DNA of 64,000 nucleotides, from the NCBI GenBank assembly GCA_018823835.1, contig JAHJHT010000013.1, forward strand, positions 744,001 through 808,000, read 5' to 3'. This DNA is from Alphaproteobacteria bacterium (GTDB taxonomy: Bacteria > Pseudomonadota > Alphaproteobacteria > Rhizobiales > Rhizobiaceae). Below the pieces are notes generated by a model that saw only the letters and a list, made by a program, of their open reading frames with translations, was not told the origin of the DNA and did not search any database. Of this stretch, positions 7,710 to 17,628 are shown piece after piece. The translations under genes were made by a program, and so were the position numbers. How positions within the stretch are numbered: position 1 is the stretch's first letter; each line of letters begins with the position of its first letter.

Positions 7710-8534
7710 ATGCAATCATCCCGCGACATTTCCCGCCTGATCGAGATCATGGCGGCACTGCGCGATCCCGAGACCGGCTGTCCCTGGGACGTCGAGCAGG
7801 ATTTCGCCTCCATCGCTCCCTATACGGTCGAAGAGGCCTACGAGGTGGCCGACGCCATTGCGCGCGGCGATCTCGACGATCTGCGCGACGAGCTCGGCGA
7901 CCTGCTGCTGCAGGTCGTCTACCACGCCAGGATGGCAGAGGAGCAGGGCGACTTTGCTTTTGGCGACGTGGTGCAGGCGATCACTGAAAAGATGATCCGC
8001 CGCCACCCGCATGTCTTCGGCGACGAGGAGGCGCGCGGCGCCGGCATGGCCAAGGGCATGTGGGAGAGGATCAAGGGCGAGGAGAAGGCCGCCAAGCGCG
8101 CCGCCCGGGTGGCGCGCGGCCTCGACCCGGAAGACAATGGTCACGGCTTCCTCGACGGGGTGCCCGTCGCCCTGCCCGCGCTGACGCGCGCGCTGAAGCT
8201 GCAGCAGAAGGCGGCGCAGGTCGGGTTCGACTGGAGCGAAGCCGAGCCGATCCTCGCCAAGATCGAGGAAGAGATCGGCGAGTTGCGCAGTGCCATGGCC
8301 GAAAAGGATGCGGCTGCCATGAAGGACGAATTTGGCGACGTGCTGTTTGCGCTGGTCAATTTCGGCCGCCATCTCGGCATCGAGGCCGAAGCAGCGCTCG
8401 GCGGCACCAACGAGAAGTTCCGCAACCGCTTCCACGAGGTCGAGCGCGCGCTGACGGCGCGCAACGAGACGCTGCAAGCGGCAACGCTGGAGGAAATGGA
8501 AGCGCTGTGGCAGCAGGCCAAGCGCAAGGAATAG
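7710..8534 (+). CDS. mazG: Nucleoside triphosphate pyrophosphohydrolase MazG
   Basis: This 274-residue protein carries two MazG (all-alpha NTP-PPase) repeats, roughly residues 5-125 and 160-265. Each has the metal-binding acidic pattern: 'EEAYEVADAI...DELGDLLLQVV' in the first and 'EEEIGELRSAM...DEFGDVLFALV' in the second, with 'GCPWDVEQ' at the entry of the first as in E. coli MazG. It hydrolyses non-canonical or excess NTPs to NMP and PPi in the cytoplasm. It converges on hflX with only 6 bp between stop codons; the same neighbourhood is common in rhizobia. Confidence 0.95.
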   Translation: MQSSRDISRLIEIMAALRDPETGCPWDVEQDFASIAPYTVEEAYEVADAIARGDLDDLRDELGDLLLQVVYHARMAEEQGDFAFGDVVQAITEKMIRRHPHVFGDEEARGAGMAKGMWERIKGEEKAAKRAARVARGLDPEDNGHGFLDGVPVALPALTRALKLQQKAAQVGFDWSEAEPILAKIEEEIGELRSAMAEKDAAAMKDEFGDVLFALVNFGRHLGIEAEAALGGTNEKFRNRFHEVERALTARNETLQAATLEEMEALWQQAKRKE

Positions 8535-8540
8535 GGCTGG

Positions 8541-9938
8541 CTAGCTACCGCTCTTGCGGCGCAGCCGACTGAGGATTTCCTCGCGCGCGCTCGCCGTCGC
8601 CTGGATCTCGATCGACACGCTGCCGTCTTCATTGTCCGTGCGCGAAAGCACGTCTCCATTGCGATAGAGCCAGTCCATCAGCCCCATCTGGTCGGGCGCC
8701 AGCACGACGTCCACCTTGTCCAGCGAGCCCGACAGGCGCGCCTCGATCACCGAGGCGAGCGCTTCGATGCCCTCGCCCGTTACCGCGGAGATGGCAATCG
8801 GGTGTTCGCCCTTGCGGGCTGTTCCCTCCTCCAGCAGGCGTTCGCGATTGCCTGCATCGAGCAGGTCGATCTTGTTCCAGACCTCGATGACGTGGCTGGT
8901 GTCGGCGGCGTTGACGCCGAGATCGTGCAGGATGCGTTCGACATCCTCGGCCTGCGCTGTCGTGTCCGGATCCGAAATGTCACGCAGATGGATGACGAGG
9001 TCGGCCTCGACAACCTCCTCAAGCGTCGCCCGGAAGGCAGCGACAAGGTGGGTCGGGAGGTCGGAGATGAAACCGACCGTGTCGGACAGGATGATCGGCG
9101 TGCCGTGCGGAAGACGAACCCGCCTTAGGGTCGGGTCGAGGGTCGCAAACAGCATGTCCTCGGCCAGCACGCCGGCACCGGTCAGGTGGTTGAAAAGCGT
9201 GGACTTGCCGGCATTGGTGTATCCGACGATGGCAACGACCGGAAACGGCACCTTCTTGCGCTTGGCGCGGTGCAGGTCACGGGTGCGGCGCACCGTCTCC
9301 AGCTCACGCTTGAGCTTGGTGATCTTGTCCTGAAGGGCGCGCCGGTCGGCCTCGATCTGGGTTTCACCGGGTCCACCGAGGAAGCCGGCGCCGCCACGCT
9401 GCCGCTCGAGGTGGGTCCAACTGCGCACAAGGCGCCCTTTCTGGTAGTTGAGATGCGCAAGGTCGACCTGCAGCGTGCCTTCCTTGGTGCGTGCGCGGCG
9501 GCCGAATATCTCCAGGATCAGCGCGGTGCGGTCGAGCACCTTGGCTTCGAGCGCCTTTTCGAGATTTCGCTGCTGCACGGGCGTCAGTGGATGATCGACG
9601 ATGACGACCTCCGCATGGCCTTCCTTGACGATCTCCGCAATCTCTTCGACCTTGCCCGCGCCGAGCAGGGTCGACGGGCGAGGCTCGCTGACGTTGACGA
9701 TTGCCGTGTGCACCAGATCGAGATCGATGGCACGCGCCAGGCCGACGGCCTCATCGCGCCGTGCATCGGCCGACCGGGTCAGCCTCGGGCGGTTCTGACC
9801 GGAATCCTCGTCAGTGCGATAGGAACGCGGCAGCACCGGCACGATGACGACCGCCCGCGTGGCGGCCTCGCGCCGGTCCGTTGCCGTTGATTTGTCCGAC
9901 TTGCCGGTCCCCCGACCGGCACCCGATTGACGCGCCAA
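8541..9938 (-). CDS. hflX: Ribosome-associated GTPase HflX
   Basis: The 465-residue protein has the HflX N-terminal domain (HPLTPVQQRNLEKAL near residue 115; 'GPGETQIEADRR' linker near 188-199) and a G domain with G1 GYTNAGKS, G3 DTVGF and G4 NKID. HflX splits stalled 70S ribosomes in stress and acts in the cytoplasm. The frame directly abuts hfq: the reading is TGATTG, i.e. the hfq stop followed at once by a TTG start, so translation is probably coupled. No ATG fits the family's N-terminus, which supports the TTG. Together with hfq it forms the classic hfq-hflX pair. Confidence 0.94.
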   Translation of the reverse strand: MARQSGAGRGTGKSDKSTATDRREAATRAVVIVPVLPRSYRTDEDSGQNRPRLTRSADARRDEAVGLARAIDLDLVHTAIVNVSEPRPSTLLGAGKVEEIAEIVKEGHAEVVIVDHPLTPVQQRNLEKALEAKVLDRTALILEIFGRRARTKEGTLQVDLAHLNYQKGRLVRSWTHLERQRGGAGFLGGPGETQIEADRRALQDKITKLKRELETVRRTRDLHRAKRKKVPFPVVAIVGYTNAGKSTLFNHLTGAGVLAEDMLFATLDPTLRRVRLPHGTPIILSDTVGFISDLPTHLVAAFRATLEEVVEADLVIHLRDISDPDTTAQAEDVERILHDLGVNAADTSHVIEVWNKIDLLDAGNRERLLEEGTARKGEHPIAISAVTGEGIEALASVIEARLSGSLDKVDVVLAPDQMGLMDWLYRNGDVLSRTDNEDGSVSIEIQATASAREEILSRLRRKSGS

Positions 9939-10187
9939 TCAGGAGCCCGCGCCAGCTTCCTCGCCATCAAACATCTGAACCGGCTGGCTCGGCATGATGG
10001 TGGAGATGGCATGCTTGTAAACAAGCTGGGAGTGTCCGTCCCGCCGCAGCAAGACGCAGAAATTGTCGAAGGATGTCACCACCCCAGTCAGTTTCACGCC
10101 ATTGATCAGGAAGATCGTCAGCGGATTCTTGGTCTTGCGGACTGAATTGAGAAACAGGTCTTGCAGATTTTGCGAACGTTCCGCCAT
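9939..10187 (-). CDS. hfq: RNA chaperone Hfq
   Basis: This is an 82-residue Sm-like protein. Sm1 contains '[22 protein letters not shown]' features and Sm2 ends with '[10 protein letters not shown]', where the Tyr-Lys-His signature of Hfq is clear. The short C-tail is typical of alphaproteobacterial Hfq. It forms hexamers that anneal small RNAs to mRNAs. The intergenic region upstream (10188-10325) carries a perfect CTTGACA -35 box (10249-10255, minus strand), but no clear -10 at the right distance, so an own promoter is likely but not proven. It lies downstream of dat and ntrX. Confidence 0.97.
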   Translation of the reverse strand: MAERSQNLQDLFLNSVRKTKNPLTIFLINGVKLTGVVTSFDNFCVLLRRDGHSQLVYKHAISTIMPSQPVQMFDGEEAGAGS

Positions 10188-10325
10188 TGTTTTTATCTTT
10201 CGTCCGGCCCCGTTGGCCTACGTGTAGTGCGCCAAATTTGTACGCATATGTCAAGCACATCGACATTTTTCAGCCGAGCCAAACCCCAGGCCCGGCGGAA
10301 TGCGCGTTATTGATAACCTGCGGTA

Positions 10326-11186
10326 TCAGGCAGGGCTTTTTTCCGCAATGTCAAAAAACGCCTGCCGAAGGGATAAGGTGACAGATCCAGGGTGACCATT
10401 GGCGATCGGCGTGCCATCGATGGCGACCACCGGCATGGCGATGGTGGTTGCCGAGCTGATGAAAGCTTCGCGGGCTTCCCTGGCCTCCGACACCGAGAAG
10501 TAGCGTTCCTCGATCTTCAGCCCGAGCTTGGCTGCGACATCGAACAGCGTGGTGCGCGTGATGCCGCGCAGGATGCCGTGCTCCGCAGGACGCGTGACCA
10601 GCGCGCCGTCCTTGGTGACGATCCAGGCATTCGACGATCCGCCTTCCTTGACGTTGCCGTCGGTGTCCACGAACCAGGCTTCCTGGGCCCCGGCGGCCTT
10701 GGCCTTCTCCTTGGCGAGCACGTTCGGCAGCAAGCCGACCGACTTGATGTCCACGCGATCCCAGCGGTTTTCCGGCACGGTGACGACCCGGATGCCCTCC
10801 TCGGCGCGCTTTGAGACCTGCGTCGGATCGACCTTCTTGGCCGTCACGACCACTGCCGGCCTGGTGTTTGCCGGAAACAGGAAGTCGCGGCCCGCAACGC
10901 CGCGCGTGACCTGCATGTAGACCAGGCCGTTGACGACACGGTTGCGCCGGACGACCTCGCGAATGACGATCTGGAATGCCGCGCGCGCCATCGGCCAGGC
11001 GATCTTCAGTTCGCCGAGCGAACGGTCGAGCCGGTCGAGGTGGCGCTTCATGTCGACGATGTAGCCCCTGGCCACCTCGCAGACCTCGTAGACGCCGTCG
11101 GCGAACTGGTAGCCCCTGTCCTCGATGTGGACGCAGGCATCGGCATGGGCGACATAACGTCCGTTGACATAGGCAATGCGCGGCAT
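10326..11186 (-). CDS. dat: D-amino acid aminotransferase
   Basis: The 286-residue protein is a class IV PLP transaminase. The catalytic lysine is K148 in 'DIKSVGLLPN', and the PLP-binding patterns 'EGGSSNAWIV' and 'GILRGITR' follow. The family converts D-alanine plus 2-oxoglutarate to pyruvate plus D-glutamate; branched-chain or aminodeoxychorismate-lyase relatives share the fold, but the N-terminal 'HIEDRGYQFADGVYEV' fits D-amino acid transaminase. It sits 59 bp after ntrX and before hfq, the usual rhizobial order, so it may be co-transcribed with the ntr genes. Confidence 0.88.
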   Translation of the reverse strand: MPRIAYVNGRYVAHADACVHIEDRGYQFADGVYEVCEVARGYIVDMKRHLDRLDRSLGELKIAWPMARAAFQIVIREVVRRNRVVNGLVYMQVTRGVAGRDFLFPANTRPAVVVTAKKVDPTQVSKRAEEGIRVVTVPENRWDRVDIKSVGLLPNVLAKEKAKAAGAQEAWFVDTDGNVKEGGSSNAWIVTKDGALVTRPAEHGILRGITRTTLFDVAAKLGLKIEERYFSVSEAREAREAFISSATTIAMPVVAIDGTPIANGHPGSVTLSLRQAFFDIAEKSPA

Positions 11187-11245
11187 GGCGTTCTCGACTG
11201 TTCCGGAGCTCGTGCGTTCTTAGGCGATTCCGCCCACGCCCGCCA

Positions 11246-12607
11246 TCACACGCCGAGCGATTTGAGCTTGCGGTGCAAGGCGGACCGCTCCATGCCGATG
11301 AACTCGGCGGTGCGAGAGATGTTGCCGCCGAACCGGTTGATCTGGGCGATCAGATACTCCTTCTCGAACATCTCGCGTGCCTCGCGCAGCGGCAGCGCCA
11401 TGATGTGCTGGTCGGACTGGCTGGGCGCGCGCGGCATCATGTCGCCGATCTCGGCCGGCAGCAGGTCGGCGGTGATCGGGGCCTCGACGTCGTCTCCGCG
11501 CACCAGAATCATCAGCCGCTCGATGTTGTTGCGCAGCTGGCGCACATTGCCCGGCCAGTTGTGCGCCTGCAGGACGGCAAGCGCGTCGTCGCCAATGCGG
11601 CGCGGCTTGATGCCGGCCTGGCGGGCCACCTGCTTCATGAAGTGATCGACGAGATAGGGGATATCCTCGCGGCGTTCGGCGAGCCCCGGGACCACGACCG
11701 GCACGACCGCCAGGCGGTGATAGAGGTCCTCCCGGAAGCGTCCGTCGGCGATCATCGCCTCGAGATTGTGCGCCGTCGAGGCGATGATGCGCACGTCGAC
11801 CTTGACGCGCTTGGTGCCACCGACGCGCTCGAACTGCTGGTCGACGAGAACGCGCAGGATCTTGGCCTGCGTCTCGCGCGGCATGTCGGCCACCTCGTCG
11901 AGGTAGAGAATGCCACGATGCGCCTCCTCGAGCGCTCCGACCTTGCGTTCGCCGCCATTCGATTCGGTGCCGAACAGCTCGATCTCCATGCGCTCTGGCG
12001 TGATCGTCGCCGAATTGACGGTGATGAAGGGACTGCTCTTGCGTGACGACAGGGCATGGATGGCGCGTGCGGCCAGTTCCTTGCCGGAGCCGGACGGTCC
12101 CAGGATCATGATGCGGCTGTTGGTCGGCGCAACGCGCTCGATGGTCTGGCGCAGCTGGCTCATGGCCGACGACATGCCGATCAGGTCGAATGTCTCGCCG
12201 CTGCGCAGCTTGAGGTCCGAAACCTCCTTCTTCAGCTTCGACGTCTCGAGTGCCCGTTCCGCGATCAGGATCAGGCGGTCGGCCTTGAATGGCTTTTCGA
12301 TGAAGTCGTAGGCGCCGCGGCGGATCGCCGAGACAGCGGTCTCGATGTTGCCGTGACCGGAAATCATCACCACCGGCAGGCCTGGGTGCAGCGTCTTGAT
12401 CTGGTCAAGGAGCGCCAGGCCGTCGAGCCGCGAACCCTGAAGCCAGATGTCGAGAAACACCAGGCGGGGCACGCGGTCGGCGATTGCCGCCAGTGCGCTG
12501 TCGCTGTCATGGGCAGTGCGGGTTTCGTGCCCCTCGTCGCTCAGGAGCCCTGCCACCAGTTCACGGATATCTTCCTCGTCGTCGACGATCAGAATGTCAG
12601 ACGCCAT
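11246..12607 (-). CDS. ntrX: Nitrogen response regulator NtrX
   Basis: The 453-residue protein has a receiver domain (residues 1-120, phospho-acceptor D53, 'DDEED' acidic pocket at 9-13), an AAA+ domain (about 140-370, Walker A 'GPSGSGKE') and a Fis-type helix-turn-helix ending 'RSALHRKLKSLGV'. The sigma-54-contacting GAFTGA loop is absent: the segment after 'ELFGTE' reads SNGGERKVGA. NtrX therefore probably does not open sigma-54 promoters, in line with reports of sigma-70-type regulation by NtrX in alphaproteobacteria. It overlaps ntrY by 11 bp and is its cognate regulator for nitrogen/redox responses. Confidence 0.95.
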   Translation of the reverse strand: MASDILIVDDEEDIRELVAGLLSDEGHETRTAHDSDSALAAIADRVPRLVFLDIWLQGSRLDGLALLDQIKTLHPGLPVVMISGHGNIETAVSAIRRGAYDFIEKPFKADRLILIAERALETSKLKKEVSDLKLRSGETFDLIGMSSAMSQLRQTIERVAPTNSRIMILGPSGSGKELAARAIHALSSRKSSPFITVNSATITPERMEIELFGTESNGGERKVGALEEAHRGILYLDEVADMPRETQAKILRVLVDQQFERVGGTKRVKVDVRIIASTAHNLEAMIADGRFREDLYHRLAVVPVVVPGLAERREDIPYLVDHFMKQVARQAGIKPRRIGDDALAVLQAHNWPGNVRQLRNNIERLMILVRGDDVEAPITADLLPAEIGDMMPRAPSQSDQHIMALPLREAREMFEKEYLIAQINRFGGNISRTAEFIGMERSALHRKLKSLGV

Positions 12608-14879
12608 CGGTTACCTTCTCGCTTTCAACTGATTCCGCCTTCCCGCCGTCGGCCGTGCCGCTGCCGTCGGATGCGGGAAGGAATATGCTGATCATGGCGC
12701 CCCGACCGCCATGGAAATACTCGGGGGCGTCGTGAAGTTCCAAACGACCGCCATGGTCCTCGGCGATCTTCTTGACGATTGCGAGGCCAAGGCCGGTGCC
12801 CTTCTCGCGGGTCGTCATATAGGGCTCGAGCAGCCGCTGCCTGTTCTCGCGTGGCAGGCCCTTGCCATTGTCGATCACGTCGACGCGAATCATGCCGTCT
12901 TCCTGCGTCGCGCGGATGCGGATCACGCCCGCGTCGCCGACATCCTTGCCGACGGTCTCGATTGCCTCGGCCGCGTTCTTGATGATGTTGCCGAAGGCCT
13001 GGGACATCAGCCGGCTGTCGAACGTGCCCGTCAACGGCTTGTCGGCAAAGTCCCGCTCGAAGGCGATGTCGGAATGTCCGACCTCGACCAGGAATGAGGC
13101 CTCGCGCAGCGCCTCGCGGATATCGACCATCTTCATCTCGGGTTTCGGCATGCGCGCGAAGGCGGAGAACTCATCGACCATGCGACCGATGTCCTCGACC
13201 TGCCGGATGATCGTGTCGGTGCACTGGTCAAACACCTCGCGATCCTCGGTGATGACCTTGCCGTAGCGGCGGCGGATGCGTTCTGCCGAAAGCTGGATCG
13301 GCGTCAGCGGGTTCTTGATCTCGTGTGCGATGCGCCGCGCCACATCGGCCCAGGCGGTGGAGCGCTGCGCCTGTACCAGGTCGGTAATGTCGTCGATCGT
13401 GACGACGTAGGATTTTTCGTCGGTCTGGCTGTCGCCGCCCTCGACGGTCACCTGCACGTTGAAGGTGCGCTCGGCGCCTGCCCGGTAGAAGGTGACCTGT
13501 TCGCGATAAACCGCCCTGCCCGATTGTCGTCCGATCTCGAATACACGCCCGACATGCGGCAGGATGGCGGAGATGTTCTCGCCCAGCGAGGCTTGCGCCG
13601 AGATCGCAAGCATGGTCTCGGCGGAGCGGTTGACGATGGAGATGATGCCGTAGGAATCGACGCCGATGACGCCGGCCGTGACGCCGGCAAGCACGGCCTC
13701 GGAGAAGCGGCGCCGTTCGTCAACGAGGTCCTTGGCGTGCAGGATCTCGTTGCGCTGCGCCTTCAGCTCCAGCAGCATCTTGTTGAAGGTGTCGCCAAGC
13801 GAAGCGACGTCGCCGTCGGTGGCGCGGACGGGAACCGAGACGTCGAGATTGCCGGTCGCCACCTCGTCGGCCGCGCCGATGAGCTGGCGGATCGGCCGGA
13901 CCAGGCGATCGGCCACCGTGATGCCCGTCCAGATGGCGGCGAGCACGATGATCAGGGTCAATCCGAGATAGAGCAGGCCGAAGGCGATCTGCGTGGTGCG
14001 CCGGTTCGCCTCCAGGCCGCGGTACTCGGCGGTATTGAGGGTGACGATCTGGCGGGCCCGGATGACCTCGGGATCGACCAGGCGGATGGTGTAGAGATAG
14101 GTGTCGTCGTACTGGCGCAGCTTGATGATCGCACCGACGACGTTGCTGGTGCGCGGTTCGATCAGCACGGGCTGGCCGGTCGTCGCCTGCTTGACCGATT
14201 CGGGCGGCGGCGGCGGCATCTCGAAATCGGAGCGCGTGTGCGCGGCCATGACGAAGGAACCGTCATTGCGAATCAGTGCAGCATGCGCCAGCGCACGGCC
14301 GACGGCCTGCTTGCTCATGAACTCGCGAAAGCCGGTCCTGTCGAGGCCGTAGAGGGTGCGGGCGTTGTCGAGGTCGTTGGCCATCGAGAGGGTCGTGCCC
14401 TGCAGGTTGCGGGCGTTCTCGCGCACATAGGCCTCGGCGATCGACAGCGAGGAATTGATGATCGTCTTGGTGCGGATCTCGAACCAGCGGTCGAGGCCGA
14501 TGTCGAGCGTGATCGAGGCGATCACGGCGACAATGATGGCCGGCAGCACGGCAACCAGCGAGAACATGGCGACGATGCGCACATGCAGTCGCGACGCAGC
14601 CTTGCCGCGACGTCGCGCCTTGGCGATGCGGTAGACTTCCCTGCCTATCAGCCAGGACAGGAACAGCACGAAGGCGGCGTTGATTGCGATGAGCGACAGG
14701 GTCGTCGCCTCGTCCGGCGTGATCGGCGTGACGCCGACGAGGATGGCGAAGGAAACAGCGGCGGTCAGCAGAGCTCCGACCACGGCGACGACGCCCGGCA
14801 TGGCCAGCAACCGACGGCCGTCGGCGGCGGCCGCACTTTCGAAATGCGGGTCTGATGCTACGGGCGACTGAACTGCCAT
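12597..14879 (-). CDS. ntrY: Membrane sensor histidine kinase NtrY
   Basis: This is a 760-residue sensor kinase. Hydrophobic segments near residues 28-52, 62-82, 99-125 and 300-325 bracket an extracytoplasmic sensor region of about 170 residues. A HAMP domain (about 325-380), a PAS domain (about 390-500), HisKA with H519 in '[13 protein letters not shown]', and a HATPase with 'DNGKGLPRENR' and 'GTGLGLAIVKK' follow. It phosphorylates NtrX and in some species cross-talks with NtrC. It is the third sensor-regulator gene of the block. The 152-bp gap upstream holds a pair of TATGCAAC repeats and may contain a separate promoter. Confidence 0.95.
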   Translation of the reverse strand: MAVQSPVASDPHFESAAAADGRRLLAMPGVVAVVGALLTAAVSFAILVGVTPITPDEATTLSLIAINAAFVLFLSWLIGREVYRIAKARRRGKAASRLHVRIVAMFSLVAVLPAIIVAVIASITLDIGLDRWFEIRTKTIINSSLSIAEAYVRENARNLQGTTLSMANDLDNARTLYGLDRTGFREFMSKQAVGRALAHAALIRNDGSFVMAAHTRSDFEMPPPPPESVKQATTGQPVLIEPRTSNVVGAIIKLRQYDDTYLYTIRLVDPEVIRARQIVTLNTAEYRGLEANRRTTQIAFGLLYLGLTLIIVLAAIWTGITVADRLVRPIRQLIGAADEVATGNLDVSVPVRATDGDVASLGDTFNKMLLELKAQRNEILHAKDLVDERRRFSEAVLAGVTAGVIGVDSYGIISIVNRSAETMLAISAQASLGENISAILPHVGRVFEIGRQSGRAVYREQVTFYRAGAERTFNVQVTVEGGDSQTDEKSYVVTIDDITDLVQAQRSTAWADVARRIAHEIKNPLTPIQLSAERIRRRYGKVITEDREVFDQCTDTIIRQVEDIGRMVDEFSAFARMPKPEMKMVDIREALREASFLVEVGHSDIAFERDFADKPLTGTFDSRLMSQAFGNIIKNAAEAIETVGKDVGDAGVIRIRATQEDGMIRVDVIDNGKGLPRENRQRLLEPYMTTREKGTGLGLAIVKKIAEDHGGRLELHDAPEYFHGGRGAMISIFLPASDGSGTADGGKAESVESEKVTDGV

Positions 14880-14913
14880 GGTGTGCTGGTGTGCCTGTCC
14901 TTTGCACTCAACC

Positions 14914-14942
14914 TATGCAACGCATTGTGGCGATTATGCAAC
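14914..14942. repeat. Paired TATGCAAC direct repeats upstream of ntrY
   Basis: The octamer TATGCAAC (GTTGCATA on the coding strand) occurs at 14914-14921 and 14935-14942, exactly 21 bp or two helical turns apart, within the short ntrC-ntrY gap. This phasing places both copies on one DNA face, as expected for a tandem regulator site. No known regulator is assigned. Confidence 0.45.
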
Positions 14943-15031
14943 AAGGCTGGTCCTACCAGTGCGATTTGCTGGAGGATTTTCGGCACACGAAAGCGTGAAG
15001 CAACACCGGGCCGGAGTCGCCGGACCAGCGG

Positions 15032-16489
15032 TCAGACGGGCTTCGAGGCTCGGTAGACGTTGACACCGAGGTCGCGGATTTTCTTGCGCAGCGTGTTGCG
15101 GTTCAGGCCGAGAAGTTCCGCCGCCTTGATCTGGTTGCCGCGCGTGGCCGTCATGGAGGCGAGAACCAGCGGGTATTCCACCTCGGCGATGATTCGCTGG
15201 TAGAGGCCGGGTGGCGGCATCTCGCCGCCAAAGCTCGAAAAGTAGCGCTGCAGGAAGTGTTCCGTAGCCTGGCCGATGGTCAGGTTGTCCGGGACCATGG
15301 CGCCGCCGGGCGCCTCGTCCTGTTCTCCGGTCTTCAGCTCGGCCTCGATGATCTCGGCCGAGATCTCGTCCTGCGGGTAGAGCGCGGCCAGCCGGCGCAC
15401 CAGATTTTCCAGTTCGCGGACGTTGCCCGGCCAGGGATAGCGCTTCATCAGTTCGATGCCGCCGCTCGAGATGCGCTTGGTCTGCAGCCCCTCCTCCTCG
15501 CCGAGCTTGAAGAAGTGGCGCACCAGATCGGGCACGTCCTCGGCGCGTTCGCGCAGACCCGGCAGCCTGAGTGGCACCACGTTCAGCCGGTAGAAAAGGT
15601 CCTCGCGGAACAATCCCTGATTGATCAGCGTGCGCAGGTCCTTGTTGGTCGCGGCGACGATCCGGACGTCGGTCTTGATTGGCGTGCGGCCGCCGACGGT
15701 GGTGTATTCGCCCTGCTGCAGCACGCGCAGCAGGCGCGTCTGCGCCTCCATCGGCATGTCGCCGATCTCGTCGAGGAACAGCGTTCCGCCCTCGGCCTGT
15801 TCGAAGCGGCCGGTGGAGCGGTTCTGGGCGCCGGTGAAAGCGCCCTTCTCGTGGCCGAAAAGTTCGGATTCGATCAGGTCGCGCGGGATGGCGGCCATGT
15901 TGATGGCCACGAAGGGACCGCTGCGGCGGCGGCCGTATTCGTGCAGGGCCCGGGCGACGAGCTCCTTCCCGGTGCCGGACTCGCCGCTGATCATCACCGT
16001 CAGGTCGGTCTGCATCATGCGAGCGAGCATGCGGTAGATGTCCTGCATCGCCGCCGAGCGGCCGACGAGCGGCATTGCCTCGGTCTGGTCCTCGGCTCGC
16101 GCTTCCTGCTTGGACCGGCGCGGCTCCGACAGGGCGCGGTTGACGATGGCCAGCAGTTCGTTGAGGTCGAAGGGCTTGGGCAGATACTCGTAGGCGCCGG
16201 TTTCGGAGGCGCGGATGGCGGTCATGAAGGTATTCTGGGCGCTCATGACGATGACCGGCAGGTCGGGCCTCGCCTTCTTGATGCGCGGCAGCATGTCGAA
16301 GGCGTTCTCGTCGGGCATCACGACGTCGGTGATGACAAGATCGCCCTCGCCGGCGACGACCCAACGCCACAGCGTCGCGGCATTCGAGGTGACGCGCACC
16401 TCGTGGCCGACCCGCGACAGAGCCTGGTTGAGCACGGTCCTGATCGCGGCATCGTCGTCGGCTACAAGAATGCTGCCCTGAACCGTCAT
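15032..16489 (-). CDS. ntrC: Nitrogen regulation protein NtrC (sigma-54 activator)
   Basis: The 485-residue protein has a receiver domain with D55 in 'ITDVVMPDE', a sigma-54 AAA+ domain (about 145-380) with Walker A 'GESGTGKE' and an intact GAFTGA loop ('[10 protein letters not shown]'), Walker B 'LFLDEIGDM', and a C-terminal Fis-type helix-turn-helix ('[14 protein letters not shown]'). Phosphorylated NtrC activates sigma-54 promoters under nitrogen limitation; the urt promoter in this window is an obvious target. It overlaps ntrB by ATGA. Confidence 0.97.
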   Translation of the reverse strand: MTVQGSILVADDDAAIRTVLNQALSRVGHEVRVTSNAATLWRWVVAGEGDLVITDVVMPDENAFDMLPRIKKARPDLPVIVMSAQNTFMTAIRASETGAYEYLPKPFDLNELLAIVNRALSEPRRSKQEARAEDQTEAMPLVGRSAAMQDIYRMLARMMQTDLTVMISGESGTGKELVARALHEYGRRRSGPFVAINMAAIPRDLIESELFGHEKGAFTGAQNRSTGRFEQAEGGTLFLDEIGDMPMEAQTRLLRVLQQGEYTTVGGRTPIKTDVRIVAATNKDLRTLINQGLFREDLFYRLNVVPLRLPGLRERAEDVPDLVRHFFKLGEEEGLQTKRISSGGIELMKRYPWPGNVRELENLVRRLAALYPQDEISAEIIEAELKTGEQDEAPGGAMVPDNLTIGQATEHFLQRYFSSFGGEMPPPGLYQRIIAEVEYPLVLASMTATRGNQIKAAELLGLNRNTLRKKIRDLGVNVYRASKPV

Positions 16490-17628
16490 GCTGGATTTCC
16501 TTCAACGTCTTCGGCAGGCGCTGCCGACATTCCCTTCCAGGCCGGCATCAGCACCCGGAAGGTGGTGCCGCGGGGCGTGGAATCGCACTCGATGATGCCG
16601 CCATGCTCGCCGACGATCTTGGCGACGAGCGCCAGGCCGAGCCCGGAGCCGTTGGGCTTGGTGGTCACGAAGGGATCGAACAGGATCGGCAGGATATCCT
16701 CGGACACGCCCGGACCATTGTCGCGAACGCAGAATTCCAGCGGCAGCGAGACGCGGTCCTGCGTTCCGGGCACGGACACGCGGATGCCCGGCCGGAAGGC
16801 TGTCGACAGGGTGATCTCGGCGCTCGAATTGTTGCCGGTCGACTCGGCTGCGTTCTTGACCAGGTTCAGGAACACCTGGATCAGCTGGTCGCGGTTGGCA
16901 TAGACCGAAGGCAATGATGGATCATAATCCTCCAAGATCTTGATCCGGCTTGCAAAACCGTTCCTTGCGATGGCCTTCACGTGGTCGAGCACGACATGGA
17001 TGTTGACCGGGTAGCGGTCGATCGGCCGCTCGTCGGAGAAGATCTCCATGCGATCGACCAGCGAGACGATGCGATCGGTTTCCTCGGTGATCAGCCGGGT
17101 CAGCGCGCGGTCCTCGTCGGACACCGCCGTCTCCAGCAACTGCGCCGCGCCGCGGATGCCCGATAGCGGGTTCTTGATCTCGTGCGCCAGCATGGCGGCG
17201 AGGCCCGTCACCGAGCGCGCTGCGCTGCGATGCGTCATCTGGCGGTCGATCTTGTCGGCCATCGAGCGTTCCTGGAACATGATGACCACCGAGCCCGGCA
17301 GTTCCGGCACCGGCGCGGCGTAGAGGTCTACGACCTTCTCGATACCGATGCGCGGCGAGGAAATGTCGACGCGGTATTCGTTGACCGGCGACAGGCGCTC
17401 GCGAACCTGGTCGACGAGGATCAGGATCGGGCTGCCGAAAGGCACGAAATGCGCCAGGGTCTTGCGCGCCAGTACGGAGGCGCTGGAGCGGAAAAAATCC
17501 TCGGCGTCAGCATTGGCAAAGGTGATGCGCCCGTCCGGCCCGACCATGATGACCGGCCGGCGGATCGTGTTGAGCACGATCTGGGCGGCGTCGGCATCGT
17601 CGATGTCGGCGGACGCGGTGACGCTCAT
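16486..17628 (-). CDS. ntrB: Nitrogen sensor histidine kinase NtrB
   Basis: This soluble kinase/phosphatase has 380 residues: a PAS domain at about 15-120 ('[14 protein letters not shown]'), HisKA with H149 in '[11 protein letters not shown]', and a HATPase with N-box 'NLVKNAAES', G1 'DNGPG' and 'GSGLGLALV'. It controls NtrC phosphorylation in response to PII. The ATG at 17628 overlaps the dusB stop (ATGA), which fixes the start; the frame continues upstream only as an artefact through dusB. Confidence 0.96.
   Translation of the reverse strand: MSVTASADIDDADAAQIVLNTIRRPVIMVGPDGRITFANADAEDFFRSSASVLARKTLAHFVPFGSPILILVDQVRERLSPVNEYRVDISSPRIGIEKVVDLYAAPVPELPGSVVIMFQERSMADKIDRQMTHRSAARSVTGLAAMLAHEIKNPLSGIRGAAQLLETAVSDEDRALTRLITEETDRIVSLVDRMEIFSDERPIDRYPVNIHVVLDHVKAIARNGFASRIKILEDYDPSLPSVYANRDQLIQVFLNLVKNAAESTGNNSSAEITLSTAFRPGIRVSVPGTQDRVSLPLEFCVRDNGPGVSEDILPILFDPFVTTKPNGSGLGLALVAKIVGEHGGIIECDSTPRGTTFRVLMPAWKGMSAAPAEDVEGNPA

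Noticed and set aside
10300..10345. CCTGC/GCAGG hairpin followed by a T-run on the plus strand near the dat 3' end.
   Set aside because: The T-run is inside dat coding sequence and no plus-strand gene precedes it, so it cannot be a useful terminator.
13323..14855. 510-codon plus-strand open frame opposite ntrY.
   Set aside because: It is a GC-bias shadow rich in Asp/Gly/Arg/His/Val; ntrY on the other strand has full domain matches.
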